A stretch of 64,000 nucleotides of DNA from assembly GCF_002743255.1 (NCBI RefSeq), contig NZ_PDYY01000003.1, positions 62,001-126,000 on the forward strand. Direction: 5' to 3'. The notes under the pieces were generated by a model that had not been told where the DNA came from, made no database searches, and was given only the letters and a program-made list of their open reading frames with translations. This stretch comes from Sporosarcina sp. P2 (GTDB lineage: Bacteria > Bacillota > Bacilli > Bacillales_A > Planococcaceae). Each line of letters opens with the position of its first letter. The stretch's first letter is position 1. The translations under genes were made by a program, and so were the position numbers. This document shows positions 8,279 to 17,261 of the stretch, piece by piece.

Positions 8279-8991
8279 TGTTTTTTATGGTGTTGATACC
8301 GATAGTCCTACTTCTTGGTCTGGTTCCTATTGTGATATTTACGAAAAACATGAAACGTACACGCTTGAAGAAATCATTTCATCGCAATATTATTGTAGGT
8401 TATCTTGTGTTATTGTTACTCGGCGTTGTCGTGGCGGAATTTATGGAGCGTAAGGTAGAATCTCATATTCCACCAAAAGTAACGGATAAAGATATTGAAT
8501 TTGATTTGCAATCTGCGATTGTAGAAAGGGCCACGATTCCTGAACATCTCGTTCTAGCGAAGCGGTCACATGAGGTGAAAGATGAACTATCGATATCCCC
8601 CTTCACTGGTGCTTATATGTTGATTGAACGTACATCCGATAACAGTAATATGGTCGGGGAAACCGTCTACACCCCTGAGTTATTGGCAAATATTGGTGAT
8701 GGTGATGGGGATGATGTGTATTATGACTTTACGGATCAGCTCGAAATTGCATTACCAATTTGGGAAAACAATTGGATGACTGTTCCTAAACAGCCACGGA
8801 ATAATATTCAGTATACATTTTATCATGATTCAAATATATTGAATCAGTTCACCGGTGAAAAAACGCATGGCTATTCCTCTGGCTCAGTGTCGGCAGCCAT
8901 GATGATTCACTTGGTCATACCCGAATCGATTGAGTTGAATCTTCCTGAGATTGAAAGTGAACGTGGAACCTATATAGAAATTCTTGAATAG
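8275..8991 (+). CDS. Membrane protein with a long extracytoplasmic domain, ABC operon partner
   Basis: A 238-residue protein with two N-terminal membrane helices (about residues 3-22 and 42-60) and a soluble domain of about 175 residues rich in acidic and aromatic residues. No catalytic motif is recognised. It begins with ATGATG behind GGAGGTG and overlaps the permease stop, so it belongs to the GntR/ABC operon. It may sense or present a ligand outside the cell; that is inference from topology only. Confidence 0.65.
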   Translation: MMFFMVLIPIVLLLGLVPIVIFTKNMKRTRLKKSFHRNIIVGYLVLLLLGVVVAEFMERKVESHIPPKVTDKDIEFDLQSAIVERATIPEHLVLAKRSHEVKDELSISPFTGAYMLIERTSDNSNMVGETVYTPELLANIGDGDGDDVYYDFTDQLEIALPIWENNWMTVPKQPRNNIQYTFYHDSNILNQFTGEKTHGYSSGSVSAAMMIHLVIPESIELNLPEIESERGTYIEILE

Positions 8992-8994
8992 AAA

Positions 8995-9043
8995 AAGACC
9001 GAAGTATAAACGCTGCATTGTGCGTTTATGCTTCGGTCTTTTG
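8995..9043. terminator. Bidirectional terminator
   Basis: AAGACCGAAG-ATAAACGC pairs with GCGTTTAT-CTTCGGTCTT across an eight-base loop, with A and T runs on the two sides. It ends the ABC operon and the converging DDAH-like gene. Confidence 0.9.
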
Positions 9044-9045
9044 TA

Positions 9046-9897
9046 TTATCCGCGTTCTACGGGCATTGAGCAACATCTAAAAGAGCCGCCGGATTTGATA
9101 ATTTCCGAGAAGTCGACTTCAATGACCTCAAACCCATGTGCGCGTAAGTTTTTATTCACTTGTTTATTTTGTGGAAGGCTGAATACTTTGTTGTTACCAA
9201 TTGAAAGAACATTGGTACCAAGCGAAAACTGTTCATCTTCAGCCACTTCAATCAGTTCATACGAATCGGCCAGTTGATGCAGTGTTTCCTGATCAAATGC
9301 CGCTGGAAATACGAGCGCTTTTTCGGGTGAAAGAATATTAAAAACGCAGTCGAGATGTAAGTACTGCCCGTCAAATGGAATTCGCTTGAGTTGATAATCA
9401 GGAAGCTTTTCCTCCAGTTTATTTACAGCTTCCCTGGACGTACGACTACTGATGCCGATGTAGATGGTATCCCTGTCAACGATAATGTCGCCGCCTTCCA
9501 TTCGATCGGTGGCGGACTGATAGGGGATGTCATGTGCAATCAGCCATTCTTTTAGTGTGATTTCTTCACCTTTTCGAATATTTGCAGCCAAGTCGGCTAT
9601 GAATACGTCATTGCCGATTGTGAAGCCAATATCTCGTGTGAAAACTTGCTCGGGGTATTTTTCAGAAGGAGGAAGCGTGATGACTTCCACTCCGTTTTCC
9701 TTCAAGAGTTTTTCAAATTCTGCGTGCTGACTCATTGCACGTTGTATATCAATATTATCATCTTCATACTTTTTTTGTACTTCGTTAATGACTTCATCAA
9801 TCGCCATAAATTCCGGCTGGCATAATATGACTCGGCGCAGTGTATCGTATTCTGTTACGCACTTTATCGTATCTATTCTTTGGTTAGTATTTGTCAC
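9046..9897 (-). CDS. Dimethylarginine dimethylaminohydrolase-like enzyme (YkgA type)
   Basis: About 283 residues of the amidinotransferase/arginine deiminase superfamily. The catalytic set is visible: the MEGGD acid motif near residue 135, His in LHLDCVF near 180 and the nucleophile Cys in FRCCSMPV at the C-terminus. The family cleaves guanidino substrates such as dimethylarginine (to citrulline plus amine). The reading frame opens at 9918, but the GTG at 9897 is preferred because a G-rich ribosome site precedes it and the resulting N-terminus (MTNTNQRIDT) fits the YkgA family better. The physiological substrate in this organism is unknown. Confidence 0.82.
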   Translation of the reverse strand: MTNTNQRIDTIKCVTEYDTLRRVILCQPEFMAIDEVINEVQKKYEDDNIDIQRAMSQHAEFEKLLKENGVEVITLPPSEKYPEQVFTRDIGFTIGNDVFIADLAANIRKGEEITLKEWLIAHDIPYQSATDRMEGGDIIVDRDTIYIGISSRTSREAVNKLEEKLPDYQLKRIPFDGQYLHLDCVFNILSPEKALVFPAAFDQETLHQLADSYELIEVAEDEQFSLGTNVLSIGNNKVFSLPQNKQVNKNLRAHGFEVIEVDFSEIIKSGGSFRCCSMPVERG

Positions 9898-10075
9898 TGG
9901 CAGTGTGCCCCCATTCATGAAAGTACTTTGTATTATTCCCGTTGCCTAGGTTTATAAACTACTTTGGCCATTGTTTCCACTACTTCGGAAAGATGTTAAT
10001 TTGTAGTGGTTGGTAAATGTACATATTAACAAAACAGCTCTCTCATAGGGACAGACTAGTCAATAGGAAAAAACA

Positions 10076-10090
10076 TAGTAAACGCTTACA
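10076..10090 (+). promoter_or_regulatory. Candidate catabolite-response element upstream of NhaC
   Basis: TAGTAAACGCTTACA differs at one position from the cre consensus WTGNAANCGNWNNCW. It lies just upstream of the -35 box, a position compatible with CcpA control. Confidence 0.45.
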
Positions 10091-10098
10091 TATTTATA

Positions 10099-10126
10099 TT
10101 GACAAATAATTTAGAAAATGTATAAA
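10099..10126 (+). promoter_or_regulatory. Sigma-A-type promoter of the NhaC antiporter
   Basis: TTGACA, a 16-base spacer, then TATAAA (10121-10126). The perfect -35 box and near-perfect -10 box lie about 65 bases before the GTG start, leaving room for the operator-like motif at 10137-10152. Confidence 0.7.
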
Positions 10127-10136
10127 ATAGATTAAC

Positions 10137-10152
10137 CGACTATATAACGACA
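10137..10152 (+). promoter_or_regulatory. Candidate operator, first copy of a shared 16-base motif
   Basis: CGACTATATAACGACA lies just downstream of the promoter. It is repeated with a single mismatch at 12949-12964, between the nearby regulator and epimerase genes. The motif contains a direct repeat of CGAC spaced about one helical turn apart. Confidence 0.6.
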
Positions 10153-10189
10153 TATCCTAATTGGCTGAATTTGAATGGAGGGTTGCGTA

Positions 10190-11635
10190 GTGGATCAGAG
10201 GAAAAAAAGAGAAATTGGGTTCTGGTGGTCTATTCTACCGTTAGTCTTAATGATACTGGTTATGATCATAACTGTAGTTAAGCTTAAAGAGGGACCGCAC
10301 ATGCCGCTAATTGTAGGGACTGCCATTGCGTCACTCGTAGCCTGGCGTCATGGTTTCTCGTGGAAAGAAATTGAGGAAATGATGTACAAAGGAATTCGTT
10401 TGGCCCTTCCAGCAGTCGTCATCATTATGCTTGTCGGTTTGGTTATTGGCTCGTGGATGGGCGGAGGGATAGTTGCCACAATGATCTTCTACGGATTGAA
10501 AATCATTACACCCTCTTGGTTCCTAGTAGCCATTGCGCTGATTTGTGCAATCGTTTCATTGGCAATAGGTAGCTCATGGTCGACAATGGCTACGATAGGT
10601 GTAGCTGGGATGGGTATTGGACTCAGTATGGGGATTCCAGCCGGAATGGTAGCAGGGGCTGTCATTTCTGGCGCATACTTTGGAGACAAGATGTCACCGT
10701 TATCCGATACAACCAATTTAGCCGCAGGACTTACTGGAACGGATTTATTTGATCATATTAAGCATATGTTGTATACGACGATTCCTGGATTAATAATTGC
10801 TCTTGGGGTATTCACATTCCTCGGAAGAAGATTCGGGTCAGGTGAAGCTGAATTAACATCGATTGCCAACACATCCCAGGTTATGCAAGAGAGCTTCGTT
10901 ATCTCACCCTGGTTATTGCTAGTTCCTTTGGCAGTCATTGTGATGGTTGCCATGAAGATTCCTGCAGTACCGGCATTGATTATCGGGATTATAATGGGTT
11001 TTTTATCACATGTAACGCTTCAGTCGGGGACATTTGCAGATGCGCTCGGTGCTCTGCAAAGTGGTTTTGCAATCGAGACGGGCAATCAGCTAGTAGATAA
11101 ACTATTTAATGGCGGTGGTCTTGATAGTATGATGTATACCGTCTCTATGACTATTGTGGCCATGACTTTCGGTGGTATTCTTGAGTATTCAGGTATGTTG
11201 CGGGCCATTATGAAGCAATTGCTGAAAGTCGTGAAGTCTACATCTACATTAATTATTTCAACGATCGGTGCGTGTGTCATGACCAATGCAACTTGTTCTG
11301 AACAATACGTTTCGATTGTTGTACCTTCTAGAATGTTTAGTAAAACATATAAGGATATGGGTTTGAACTCGAAGAACCTGTCGCGTGCACTGGAAGACGG
11401 TGGAACACTGACATCCGTATTTATTCCTTGGAATACTTGTGGTGTGTTTATATTCGGTACGCTTGGTGTAAGTGTAGTAGAATACGGCCCGTACGCTATT
11501 CTAAATTTCGCTGTTCCTCTCATTTCGATTCTCTATGCTTTAACTGGTTTTTCTGTTGTCAAAATGACATCTGAGGAAATTGTGGAAATGAGTGAGCAAG
11601 AAGCGAAGTTGGAACTCGAAGCGCAACTTGAATAA
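10190..11635 (+). CDS. Na+/H+ antiporter NhaC family transporter
   Basis: About 481 residues with some 11-12 membrane helices and the NhaC-family segments GSSWSTMATIGVAGMG and FGDKMSPLSDTTNLA near residues 130-175, then NATCSEQYVS near 370. Despite the name, family members in Bacillales often exchange organic acids or amino acids with protons or sodium. The GTG at 10190 is chosen because GGAGGG precedes it by seven bases; the ATG at 10175 lies inside that ribosome site. The shared operator-like motif links it to the regulator and epimerase downstream, suggesting it imports a substrate of that pathway. Confidence 0.88.
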   Translation: MDQRKKREIGFWWSILPLVLMILVMIITVVKLKEGPHMPLIVGTAIASLVAWRHGFSWKEIEEMMYKGIRLALPAVVIIMLVGLVIGSWMGGGIVATMIFYGLKIITPSWFLVAIALICAIVSLAIGSSWSTMATIGVAGMGIGLSMGIPAGMVAGAVISGAYFGDKMSPLSDTTNLAAGLTGTDLFDHIKHMLYTTIPGLIIALGVFTFLGRRFGSGEAELTSIANTSQVMQESFVISPWLLLVPLAVIVMVAMKIPAVPALIIGIIMGFLSHVTLQSGTFADALGALQSGFAIETGNQLVDKLFNGGGLDSMMYTVSMTIVAMTFGGILEYSGMLRAIMKQLLKVVKSTSTLIISTIGACVMTNATCSEQYVSIVVPSRMFSKTYKDMGLNSKNLSRALEDGGTLTSVFIPWNTCGVFIFGTLGVSVVEYGPYAILNFAVPLISILYALTGFSVVKMTSEEIVEMSEQEAKLELEAQLE

Positions 11636-11637
11636 TT

Positions 11638-11676
11638 AAAAAGCAAAGCCGAGTTATTAACGGCTTTGCTTTTTTA
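11638..11676. terminator. Bidirectional terminator
   Basis: AAAAAGCAAAGCCG pairs with CGGCTTTGCTTTTTT across an eight-base loop between the converging antiporter and regulator genes. Confidence 0.92.
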
Positions 11677-12924
11677 CTAGATGGTAAGCTTCATTTTGTA
11701 CAATGCGCGTGGTCTGCCTTGGCTGTAGGTCATTTCTTCACCAACTGAAACGACAAATTGTTGATCCATTAGTTTTTTAATTGTTCGTTCAGCGGTTCTT
11801 CTAGAGACAGCTAAATATCCAGCTAAATCATTAGCAGTGAATGGTGTGGATTGTCTAAATTCATCAAACAGCGTTAGCTTAGAAATGACTGCAGGGCTCA
11901 ATGTCGTCTTTTCACTGATCTTAAGCAAATTTGGGTCGTCCAACCTCATCGCAACTGCCGGTTTTATAGCAGGCATAGGACCATGAAGTTTCTTATATTC
12001 ATCTAGCATAAAGACTCCTATGTCGTCCGCTTGTTTGCTGAGTTGCAGTGCGCTCATCGCATTGTCGCTGGCCTCCAGGGTTGTGAGTCCTAATCCAAAA
12101 GACAATGTGGATGCTGATTGAAGCGATTCACAGAACTGGACGAAGGCTTTTAAAGCGAAAACAAATTCTATAGTGCCTAGAGTAGTGTAGAAAAAGAAGT
12201 TGCCCTCTTTTTCTTTCCACTGCGCCTGCAAGTAGTTCGCTAACTTTTCAATAGTGTCCTGCGGAAGTTTCTCAGGTCGGTGAACTTGTAGTACTCCTAC
12301 AGCGATTTTAGTTGCTTCACTTCTTGCAAAATCTGCTTGTTGGACTGCATGTTCCATTGCACGTAAAATATTGCTTGTGGGATCCAGCATCCGGAATGAT
12401 GGGATGCCTGCCGCTTGTAATTGATCGTATACGGCATGCACACTAGTTACTGCTAATTTCGACTTCCCGCTTTTAACATGATCCATATGAAAATTCACAA
12501 CCGCTTGTAAATCCGTATTGGCTTGTAATTCATGTATAGCGGGCTTCTGAACGGAAGAAAGAGGACCGAGATCCTGTAAAATCTGTTCAATATGTGTTAG
12601 CTCTTTTATATCTATAGAAATATCATGAATCGCCATATTTTTTTCTGAAGCAAGGTATAATAAAGTGACGGCGATTGTATGTTCATTTTGTTGGACATGG
12701 AATGCTGGAATTGAGATGGTCTGTAGAACTTGTTTGGACGCTTCATAAGGCAGGGAGCCAGAGAACAAAATGGCATGACAAGGCTTCATTGTCTTTAGTA
12801 GCCGAGGAGCATCGGACGGCCTGTCGTATTGATAGCAATCAATACGCATATTATGTGGTAATACAATACTCCTTGCTTGCCGACAAAATTCTTGTGAGCC
12901 GATCAATGCAATGGTAACCTTCAT
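11677..12924 (-). CDS. Winged-helix transcriptional regulator with GGDEF-like fold region
   Basis: About 415 residues. The N-terminal ~80 residues look like a Rossmann-type sensing domain (IALIGSQEF, AILFSGSLP). A central part (about 210-310) contains LSFGLGLTTLEASDNAMSALQLSKQ, recalling degenerate GGDEF-type regulator domains. The last ~65 residues form a winged helix (FTANDLAGYLAVSRRTAERTIKKL). The Met at 12924 is chosen because GAGGGGA precedes it. It is divergent from the epimerase gene across a motif also found before NhaC, so it likely controls all three units. Effector unknown; the middle-domain assignment is a weak pattern match. Confidence 0.72.
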   Translation of the reverse strand: MKVTIALIGSQEFCRQARSIVLPHNMRIDCYQYDRPSDAPRLLKTMKPCHAILFSGSLPYEASKQVLQTISIPAFHVQQNEHTIAVTLLYLASEKNMAIHDISIDIKELTHIEQILQDLGPLSSVQKPAIHELQANTDLQAVVNFHMDHVKSGKSKLAVTSVHAVYDQLQAAGIPSFRMLDPTSNILRAMEHAVQQADFARSEATKIAVGVLQVHRPEKLPQDTIEKLANYLQAQWKEKEGNFFFYTTLGTIEFVFALKAFVQFCESLQSASTLSFGLGLTTLEASDNAMSALQLSKQADDIGVFMLDEYKKLHGPMPAIKPAVAMRLDDPNLLKISEKTTLSPAVISKLTLFDEFRQSTPFTANDLAGYLAVSRRTAERTIKKLMDQQFVVSVGEEMTYSQGRPRALYKMKLTI

Positions 12925-12948
12925 AATGGGATCCCCTCTTTTCATTAA

Positions 12949-12964
12949 CGACTATTTAACGACA
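12949..12964 (+). promoter_or_regulatory. Candidate operator, second copy of the 16-base motif
   Basis: CGACTATTTAACGACA matches the motif at 10137-10152 at 15 of 16 bases. It sits in the 88-base divergent gap between the regulator and the epimerase, where an autoregulatory operator is expected. Confidence 0.6.
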
Positions 12965-13012
12965 ATCATACAACACAGATGAAAAGCTGCCAATAGGAAA
13001 GGAAGAAAAATA

Positions 13013-14125
13013 ATGAAAATAACTGAAATAGAAATTTTTGCGATTCGATTACCGCTCTATGAACCCTTTGTAATTAGCTATGCATCTTATGCTGACATGC
13101 CATCTATTATTGTGAAATTAACAACAGATACAGGTTATGTAGGTTACGGTGAAGCGGTAGCGGATGACCATGTCACGGGGGAAAGCTGGGAAGGTACATT
13201 TGCCGTACTACGTCATACACTCGCTCCCGTTTTACTTGGTGAAAATCCAAGTTGCTTTGGGAAAATTCATGAACTGATGGATCAGGCGATTTACGGTGTG
13301 CCTACGGCGAAAGCGGCGCTAGACATTGCTTGCTTTGACGCAGTAGGGAAGGCATATGGTATCCCTGCCTACAATTTACTTGGTGGACGTTATCATGAGA
13401 GTTTTCCGATTACACATGTTCTAAGTATCGCTTCACCCGAACATATGGCACAAGAGGCTGCTGACCGTGTGGCAGCGGGTTATAGTTCATTAAAGATGAA
13501 AGTCGGTATCAACGCAGCGGAAGACGTCAAGCGAATTCAAGCTGTGCGCGAACGCGTGGGTAAAGAAATTGCAATTCGAGTAGACGTTAACCAAGGTTGG
13601 GTCAACAGTGCGACGACATTGCAGGCGATGAAACAATTGGAGTGCTGTGATCTGGATTGGCTCGAGCAGCCAGTAAAAGCAGATGACATCGATGCAATGG
13701 TAGAAATCAAATCGAAAATCGCAACACCTCTAATGGCAGATGAGGGATTGCGTGGAGTGCGCGAAATGCGTGAAATCATCGCAAAGCGTGCAGCGGATAA
13801 AGTGAATATCAAGCTCATGAAATGTGGAGGTATGTATCCTGCAATGAAGCTTGCACATATGGCTGAGATGGCCGGCATTGAATGCCAGGTTGGATCAATG
13901 GTGGAGTCGTCTATTGGATCTGCGGCAGGATTCCATGTAGCTTTCTCACAAAAAGCGATGACGAGTGTAGAACTAACTGGGCCGTTGAAATTCAGTAAAG
14001 ACGTCGGTAATCTGCACTATGAAGTACCGTTTATTAAACTCAATGAAAAACCTGGACTGGGTATCGATGTAGATGAGCAAACGCTAGAAGAATTAACAGT
14101 GCGTAGAGAAAAGGTGACATTATGA
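13013..14125 (+). CDS. Enolase-superfamily dipeptide epimerase (L-Ala-D/L-Glu epimerase-like)
   Basis: A 370-residue mandelate racemase/muconate-lactonizing family enzyme. The catalytic layout is visible: KMKVG (Lys pair, near residue 163), metal ligands in DVNQGW, LEQPV and ADEG, and the second catalytic Lys in NIKLMKCGG near 268. The spacing fits the dipeptide-epimerase and N-succinylamino-acid racemase branch. Such enzymes epimerise peptidoglycan-derived dipeptides in Bacillus (YkfB). The last codons overlap the start of a GNAT gene, suggesting a two-step pathway. The precise substrate cannot be fixed from sequence. Confidence 0.82.
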   Translation: MKITEIEIFAIRLPLYEPFVISYASYADMPSIIVKLTTDTGYVGYGEAVADDHVTGESWEGTFAVLRHTLAPVLLGENPSCFGKIHELMDQAIYGVPTAKAALDIACFDAVGKAYGIPAYNLLGGRYHESFPITHVLSIASPEHMAQEAADRVAAGYSSLKMKVGINAAEDVKRIQAVRERVGKEIAIRVDVNQGWVNSATTLQAMKQLECCDLDWLEQPVKADDIDAMVEIKSKIATPLMADEGLRGVREMREIIAKRAADKVNIKLMKCGGMYPAMKLAHMAEMAGIECQVGSMVESSIGSAAGFHVAFSQKAMTSVELTGPLKFSKDVGNLHYEVPFIKLNEKPGLGIDVDEQTLEELTVRREKVTL

Positions 14126-14778
14126 CATTGCAAGCATCCCTTTCATTGCTAACAGAAGACCAGCTACCGAAAGTTCTAGCGTTACAAGAGCGGATCATAG
14201 CGGTTCTCGAGCAGCCTGAATTTCTTCAACCGCTTACACATGAAGAGTTTGAGTATATTCTACGTGGCAACGGCATGATGGTGGGGGCTTTCGTAGACGA
14301 TCGTCTCGTCGCGTTTCGTGCCATGTTGGATCCTGGTGAAGACGATGAGCATTTGGGAATCGATGTTGGGGTATTACAAAACGAATTATCCAGTGTGCTA
14401 TACTCGGAGATTTCAGGTGTGGATCCAGACTATAGAGGGCATGGACTGCAAACGACATTAGGTAAATGGCTGATGGAACATGTAGAGAGAGACCGCTACC
14501 GCTATATTTGTACAACTGTTGCACCATTTAATATTCCGAGCTTGAAAGATAAATTTTCACTTGGTTTACGAATTAAAGGACTCAAAGTTAAATATGGCAA
14601 TAAACTTCGTTATATTTTATTCATGGATTTGCAAAAGCCTTTTCCCGAAACCGCTTCGCAGCAAAAATCCGTTCTAATGGGAAACACTGAACAGCAACAA
14701 AAATTGCTGAAAGAAGGTTGGATTGGGGAATCTATCGAGAAAAAAGAGGGCCATTGGTATGTACTATACGTAAAATAA
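14122..14778 (+). CDS. GNAT-family N-acetyltransferase
   Basis: A 218-residue protein with a GNAT-type acetyl-CoA site: SEISGVDPDYRGHGLQTTLGKWL near residues 92-115 (the R/Q-x-x-G-x-G/A pattern appears as YRGHGL). It overlaps the epimerase stop by four bases and has an AAAAGGTG ribosome site within that gene, so the two are co-translated. It may acetylate an amino acid or peptide made or consumed by the epimerase. Acceptor substrate unknown. Confidence 0.82.
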   Translation: MTLQASLSLLTEDQLPKVLALQERIIAVLEQPEFLQPLTHEEFEYILRGNGMMVGAFVDDRLVAFRAMLDPGEDDEHLGIDVGVLQNELSSVLYSEISGVDPDYRGHGLQTTLGKWLMEHVERDRYRYICTTVAPFNIPSLKDKFSLGLRIKGLKVKYGNKLRYILFMDLQKPFPETASQQKSVLMGNTEQQQKLLKEGWIGESIEKKEGHWYVLYVK

Positions 14779-14794
14779 TAGCTTTGTAACATGT

Positions 14795-14825
14795 AAGACT
14801 ATGCCTAAAAGCGTAGTCTTTTTTT
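14795..14825 (+). terminator. Intrinsic terminator
   Basis: AAGACTAtGC pairs with GCgTAGTCTT followed by a run of T. It ends the epimerase-GNAT unit. Confidence 0.88.
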
Positions 14826-14919
14826 CATCCTTCAGTAAAATTTTAAGTGCCCAACAGATCTAGAATGCAAACTCTATGGTAAAATATAGGGACTACAAAT
14901 TGAAAGGTTGATATCCACA

Positions 14920-15966
14920 ATGCAAAAGTCTTCTGTAAAACTCACTTCATTATCTTCAAAAGGAGGCTGTGGTTGTAAAATTGGACCTGCTGATTTAGCT
15001 GAAGTTCTTCGCACATTGCCTCCCGGTCTCACTGATCCTAATTTGCTGGTAGGATTGGATACAGGCGACGACGCAGGTGTATATAAGATAAATGATACGA
15101 CTGCCATCGTGCAGACACTAGATTTCTTCACACCCATTGTCAATGATCCATATGACTTTGGACAAGTGGCGGCGGCGAATGCAATCAGCGATGTCTATGC
15201 AATGGGCGGTAAACCCATTACAGCATTGAACATCGTCGCATTCCCGATACATACACTTGACCGCAGTATCTTGACGGAGATCTTGCGGGGAGCTGCTGAC
15301 AAATTGAAAGAAGCTGGTGCCGTTCTTGTCGGTGGCCACTCCATTGATGATCAGGAACCAAAGTTTGGTATGCAAGTAACTGGAACGGTACATCCTGACA
15401 AGATCCGTACGAATGCAGGAGCAGAACCTGGCGATCGTTTGATACTGACAAAACCGATTGGCGTAGGTATCATGACCACTTCGTTAAAAAACGGATTATT
15501 GTCTAAAGAAGAAGAAATTGACGTGACAAAAGTGATGACCACACTCAATAAAACGGCGGCTGAAGTGATGGATGATTACAACATTCATGCTTCAACAGAC
15601 GTAACAGGCTTCGGCTTGCTTGGACATGCCTCCGAAATGGCAACAGGTAGTGGCGTGTGCTTGCGAATTGATAACGACAAAGTTCCTGTTTTACCTCGTA
15701 CACGAACACTTGCAGAAGCGGGTTCGGTTCCAGGCGGTACGAAAAATAACTTTGCACATATAGAGGATATGGTTGAATATCCGGAATCATTGGATCAAGT
15801 TGGCAGATGGATTTTATGTGACGCAGTAACTTCTGGCGGTTTGCTTGTAGCAGTTGCTGGAGATGAAGCGGATCGTTTGCAAGAGCATCTGCGTGAAGCG
15901 GGAGTCGATGCGCATATTATTGGAGAAGTAACTGATGAACATAATGGTCGAATTATCGTTCAGTAA
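14920..15966 (+). CDS. selD: Selenide, water dikinase
   Basis: About 348 residues. SelD makes selenophosphate from selenide and ATP. The N-terminus has the Gly/Cys-rich loop SKGGCGCKIG near residue 15 that holds the catalytic Cys, here a cysteine codon rather than a selenocysteine TGA. LDTGDDAGVY, TLDFFTPIVNDPYDFG and GGHSIDD are AIR-synthase-like motifs typical of SelD, and VTGFGLLGHASEM is near residue 225. The ATG at 14920 is preferred over a TTG at 14908 that directly abuts the ribosome site. It is followed 21 bases later by mnmH, its client enzyme. Confidence 0.95.
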   Translation: MQKSSVKLTSLSSKGGCGCKIGPADLAEVLRTLPPGLTDPNLLVGLDTGDDAGVYKINDTTAIVQTLDFFTPIVNDPYDFGQVAAANAISDVYAMGGKPITALNIVAFPIHTLDRSILTEILRGAADKLKEAGAVLVGGHSIDDQEPKFGMQVTGTVHPDKIRTNAGAEPGDRLILTKPIGVGIMTTSLKNGLLSKEEEIDVTKVMTTLNKTAAEVMDDYNIHASTDVTGFGLLGHASEMATGSGVCLRIDNDKVPVLPRTRTLAEAGSVPGGTKNNFAHIEDMVEYPESLDQVGRWILCDAVTSGGLLVAVAGDEADRLQEHLREAGVDAHIIGEVTDEHNGRIIVQ

Positions 15967-15987
15967 ATCAAGGAGATGGGAAATTAC

Positions 15988-17022
15988 ATGGTACGGGACA
16001 TTACATTGACGGAAGCGCTCGAGTTACAGGAAAAGCATTCACATACATTAGTCGATGTACGCTCTCCGAAAGAGTTTAAGGAAGCAACTATTCCGGGCAG
16101 TATGAACATTCCGATTTTCACGAATGAAGAACGTGCGGAAGTGGGTATGCTATATAAGCAAGTAGGAAAACAAGCAGCAATGGATCATGGTCTAGTTATT
16201 TTCTCTAAAAAATTACCCGAATTCATTGCAGAGTTCAGGAAAATAGACACACCAATCACTGTGTTTTGTTGGCGTGGCGGCATGCGAAGTAAAACGGCAG
16301 CGACCGTACTGGAATTGATGGGAATCCGCTCAAGCCGAATCAGTGGCGGGATTCATACATATCGCCAGCGGGTTATTGCACGACTGCAAGAAACGATCAA
16401 ACCTAAATTGCTTGTACTAAACGGGTATACAGGAAGCGGCAAGACGAAGATTCTTCATAAGCTGATGGAAGACGGCTATCCGGTCATTGATCTAGAAGGT
16501 ATGGCGGGTCATAGAGGTTCGATATTTGGACAAATCGGTGTCGAGCCGAACAACCAGAAGAAATTCGAATTGCTACTTGCAAATAAACTAGAGAGGTATG
16601 AAAATGAGCCATATATTTTCATAGAAGGCGAAAGCAAACGCATAGGACAAGTACATATGCCCGAACTATTGTTTGAGAAAAAAGGACAAAGCCCTCAATG
16701 GATTATTCAACTACCGTTCGAAGTACGTGTCAAAGAAATCCTTTCCGTGTACGAACCGGAAAAACAACCAGATCTGTTTCTAGAAGCTTTTACAAGAATT
16801 CGCAAACGCATCCATCAACCAATTGCAGTACAAATTCAGGAGGACCTGGAGAGCGGGCGGTTCACAGAAGCCGTAGAACAGTTGTTGACTCACTACTACG
16901 ACCCACAATACGAACACTCTGTAGCCCGCTTTGCTACAATTGGCCAAGATATCATCCAGGCTGCAACTATACAAGAAGCGTATGAGGAATGCTTAAAGAG
17001 ATATAAAGAGCTAATGAAATAA
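15988..17022 (+). CDS. mnmH: tRNA 2-selenouridine synthase
   Basis: About 344 residues. MnmH (SelU/YbbB) replaces the sulfur of 2-thiouridine at the wobble position of some tRNAs with selenium from selenophosphate. The N-terminal rhodanese domain (LVDVRSPKEF near residue 18) has its active Cys in VFCWRGGMRS near 91; a P-loop GYTGSGKT lies near residue 146. The ATG at 15988 is chosen because AAGGAG lies nine bases before it. With selD directly upstream, the pair forms a complete selenouridine pathway. No selA, selB or selC is visible in the window. Confidence 0.94.
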   Translation: MVRDITLTEALELQEKHSHTLVDVRSPKEFKEATIPGSMNIPIFTNEERAEVGMLYKQVGKQAAMDHGLVIFSKKLPEFIAEFRKIDTPITVFCWRGGMRSKTAATVLELMGIRSSRISGGIHTYRQRVIARLQETIKPKLLVLNGYTGSGKTKILHKLMEDGYPVIDLEGMAGHRGSIFGQIGVEPNNQKKFELLLANKLERYENEPYIFIEGESKRIGQVHMPELLFEKKGQSPQWIIQLPFEVRVKEILSVYEPEKQPDLFLEAFTRIRKRIHQPIAVQIQEDLESGRFTEAVEQLLTHYYDPQYEHSVARFATIGQDIIQAATIQEAYEECLKRYKELMK

Positions 17023-17030
17023 GTGAAGGT

Positions 17031-17058
17031 AGACTATCTTTTGGATAGTCTTTCTTTT
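17031..17058 (+). terminator. Intrinsic terminator
   Basis: AGACTATC pairs with GATAGTCT, followed by TTCTTTT. It ends selD-mnmH. Confidence 0.82.
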
Positions 17059-17261
17059 GCGTAAAAAAACACTAGTTGACTGATAGTATAAAACGCCATA
17101 CTTTTAAGGAAACGAGCAGTCATGGAAATTCGGGATTGCTTGTTTTTGCGTATGGAAAAGGCCCCTCTTTCCATTTGTTAATATGTGATAAGATAAATAA
17201 AGTGTAAAAGTTCATTAACATATAGATCTATTGTACGGTAATAGAAAAGGTGGGGAATTTC

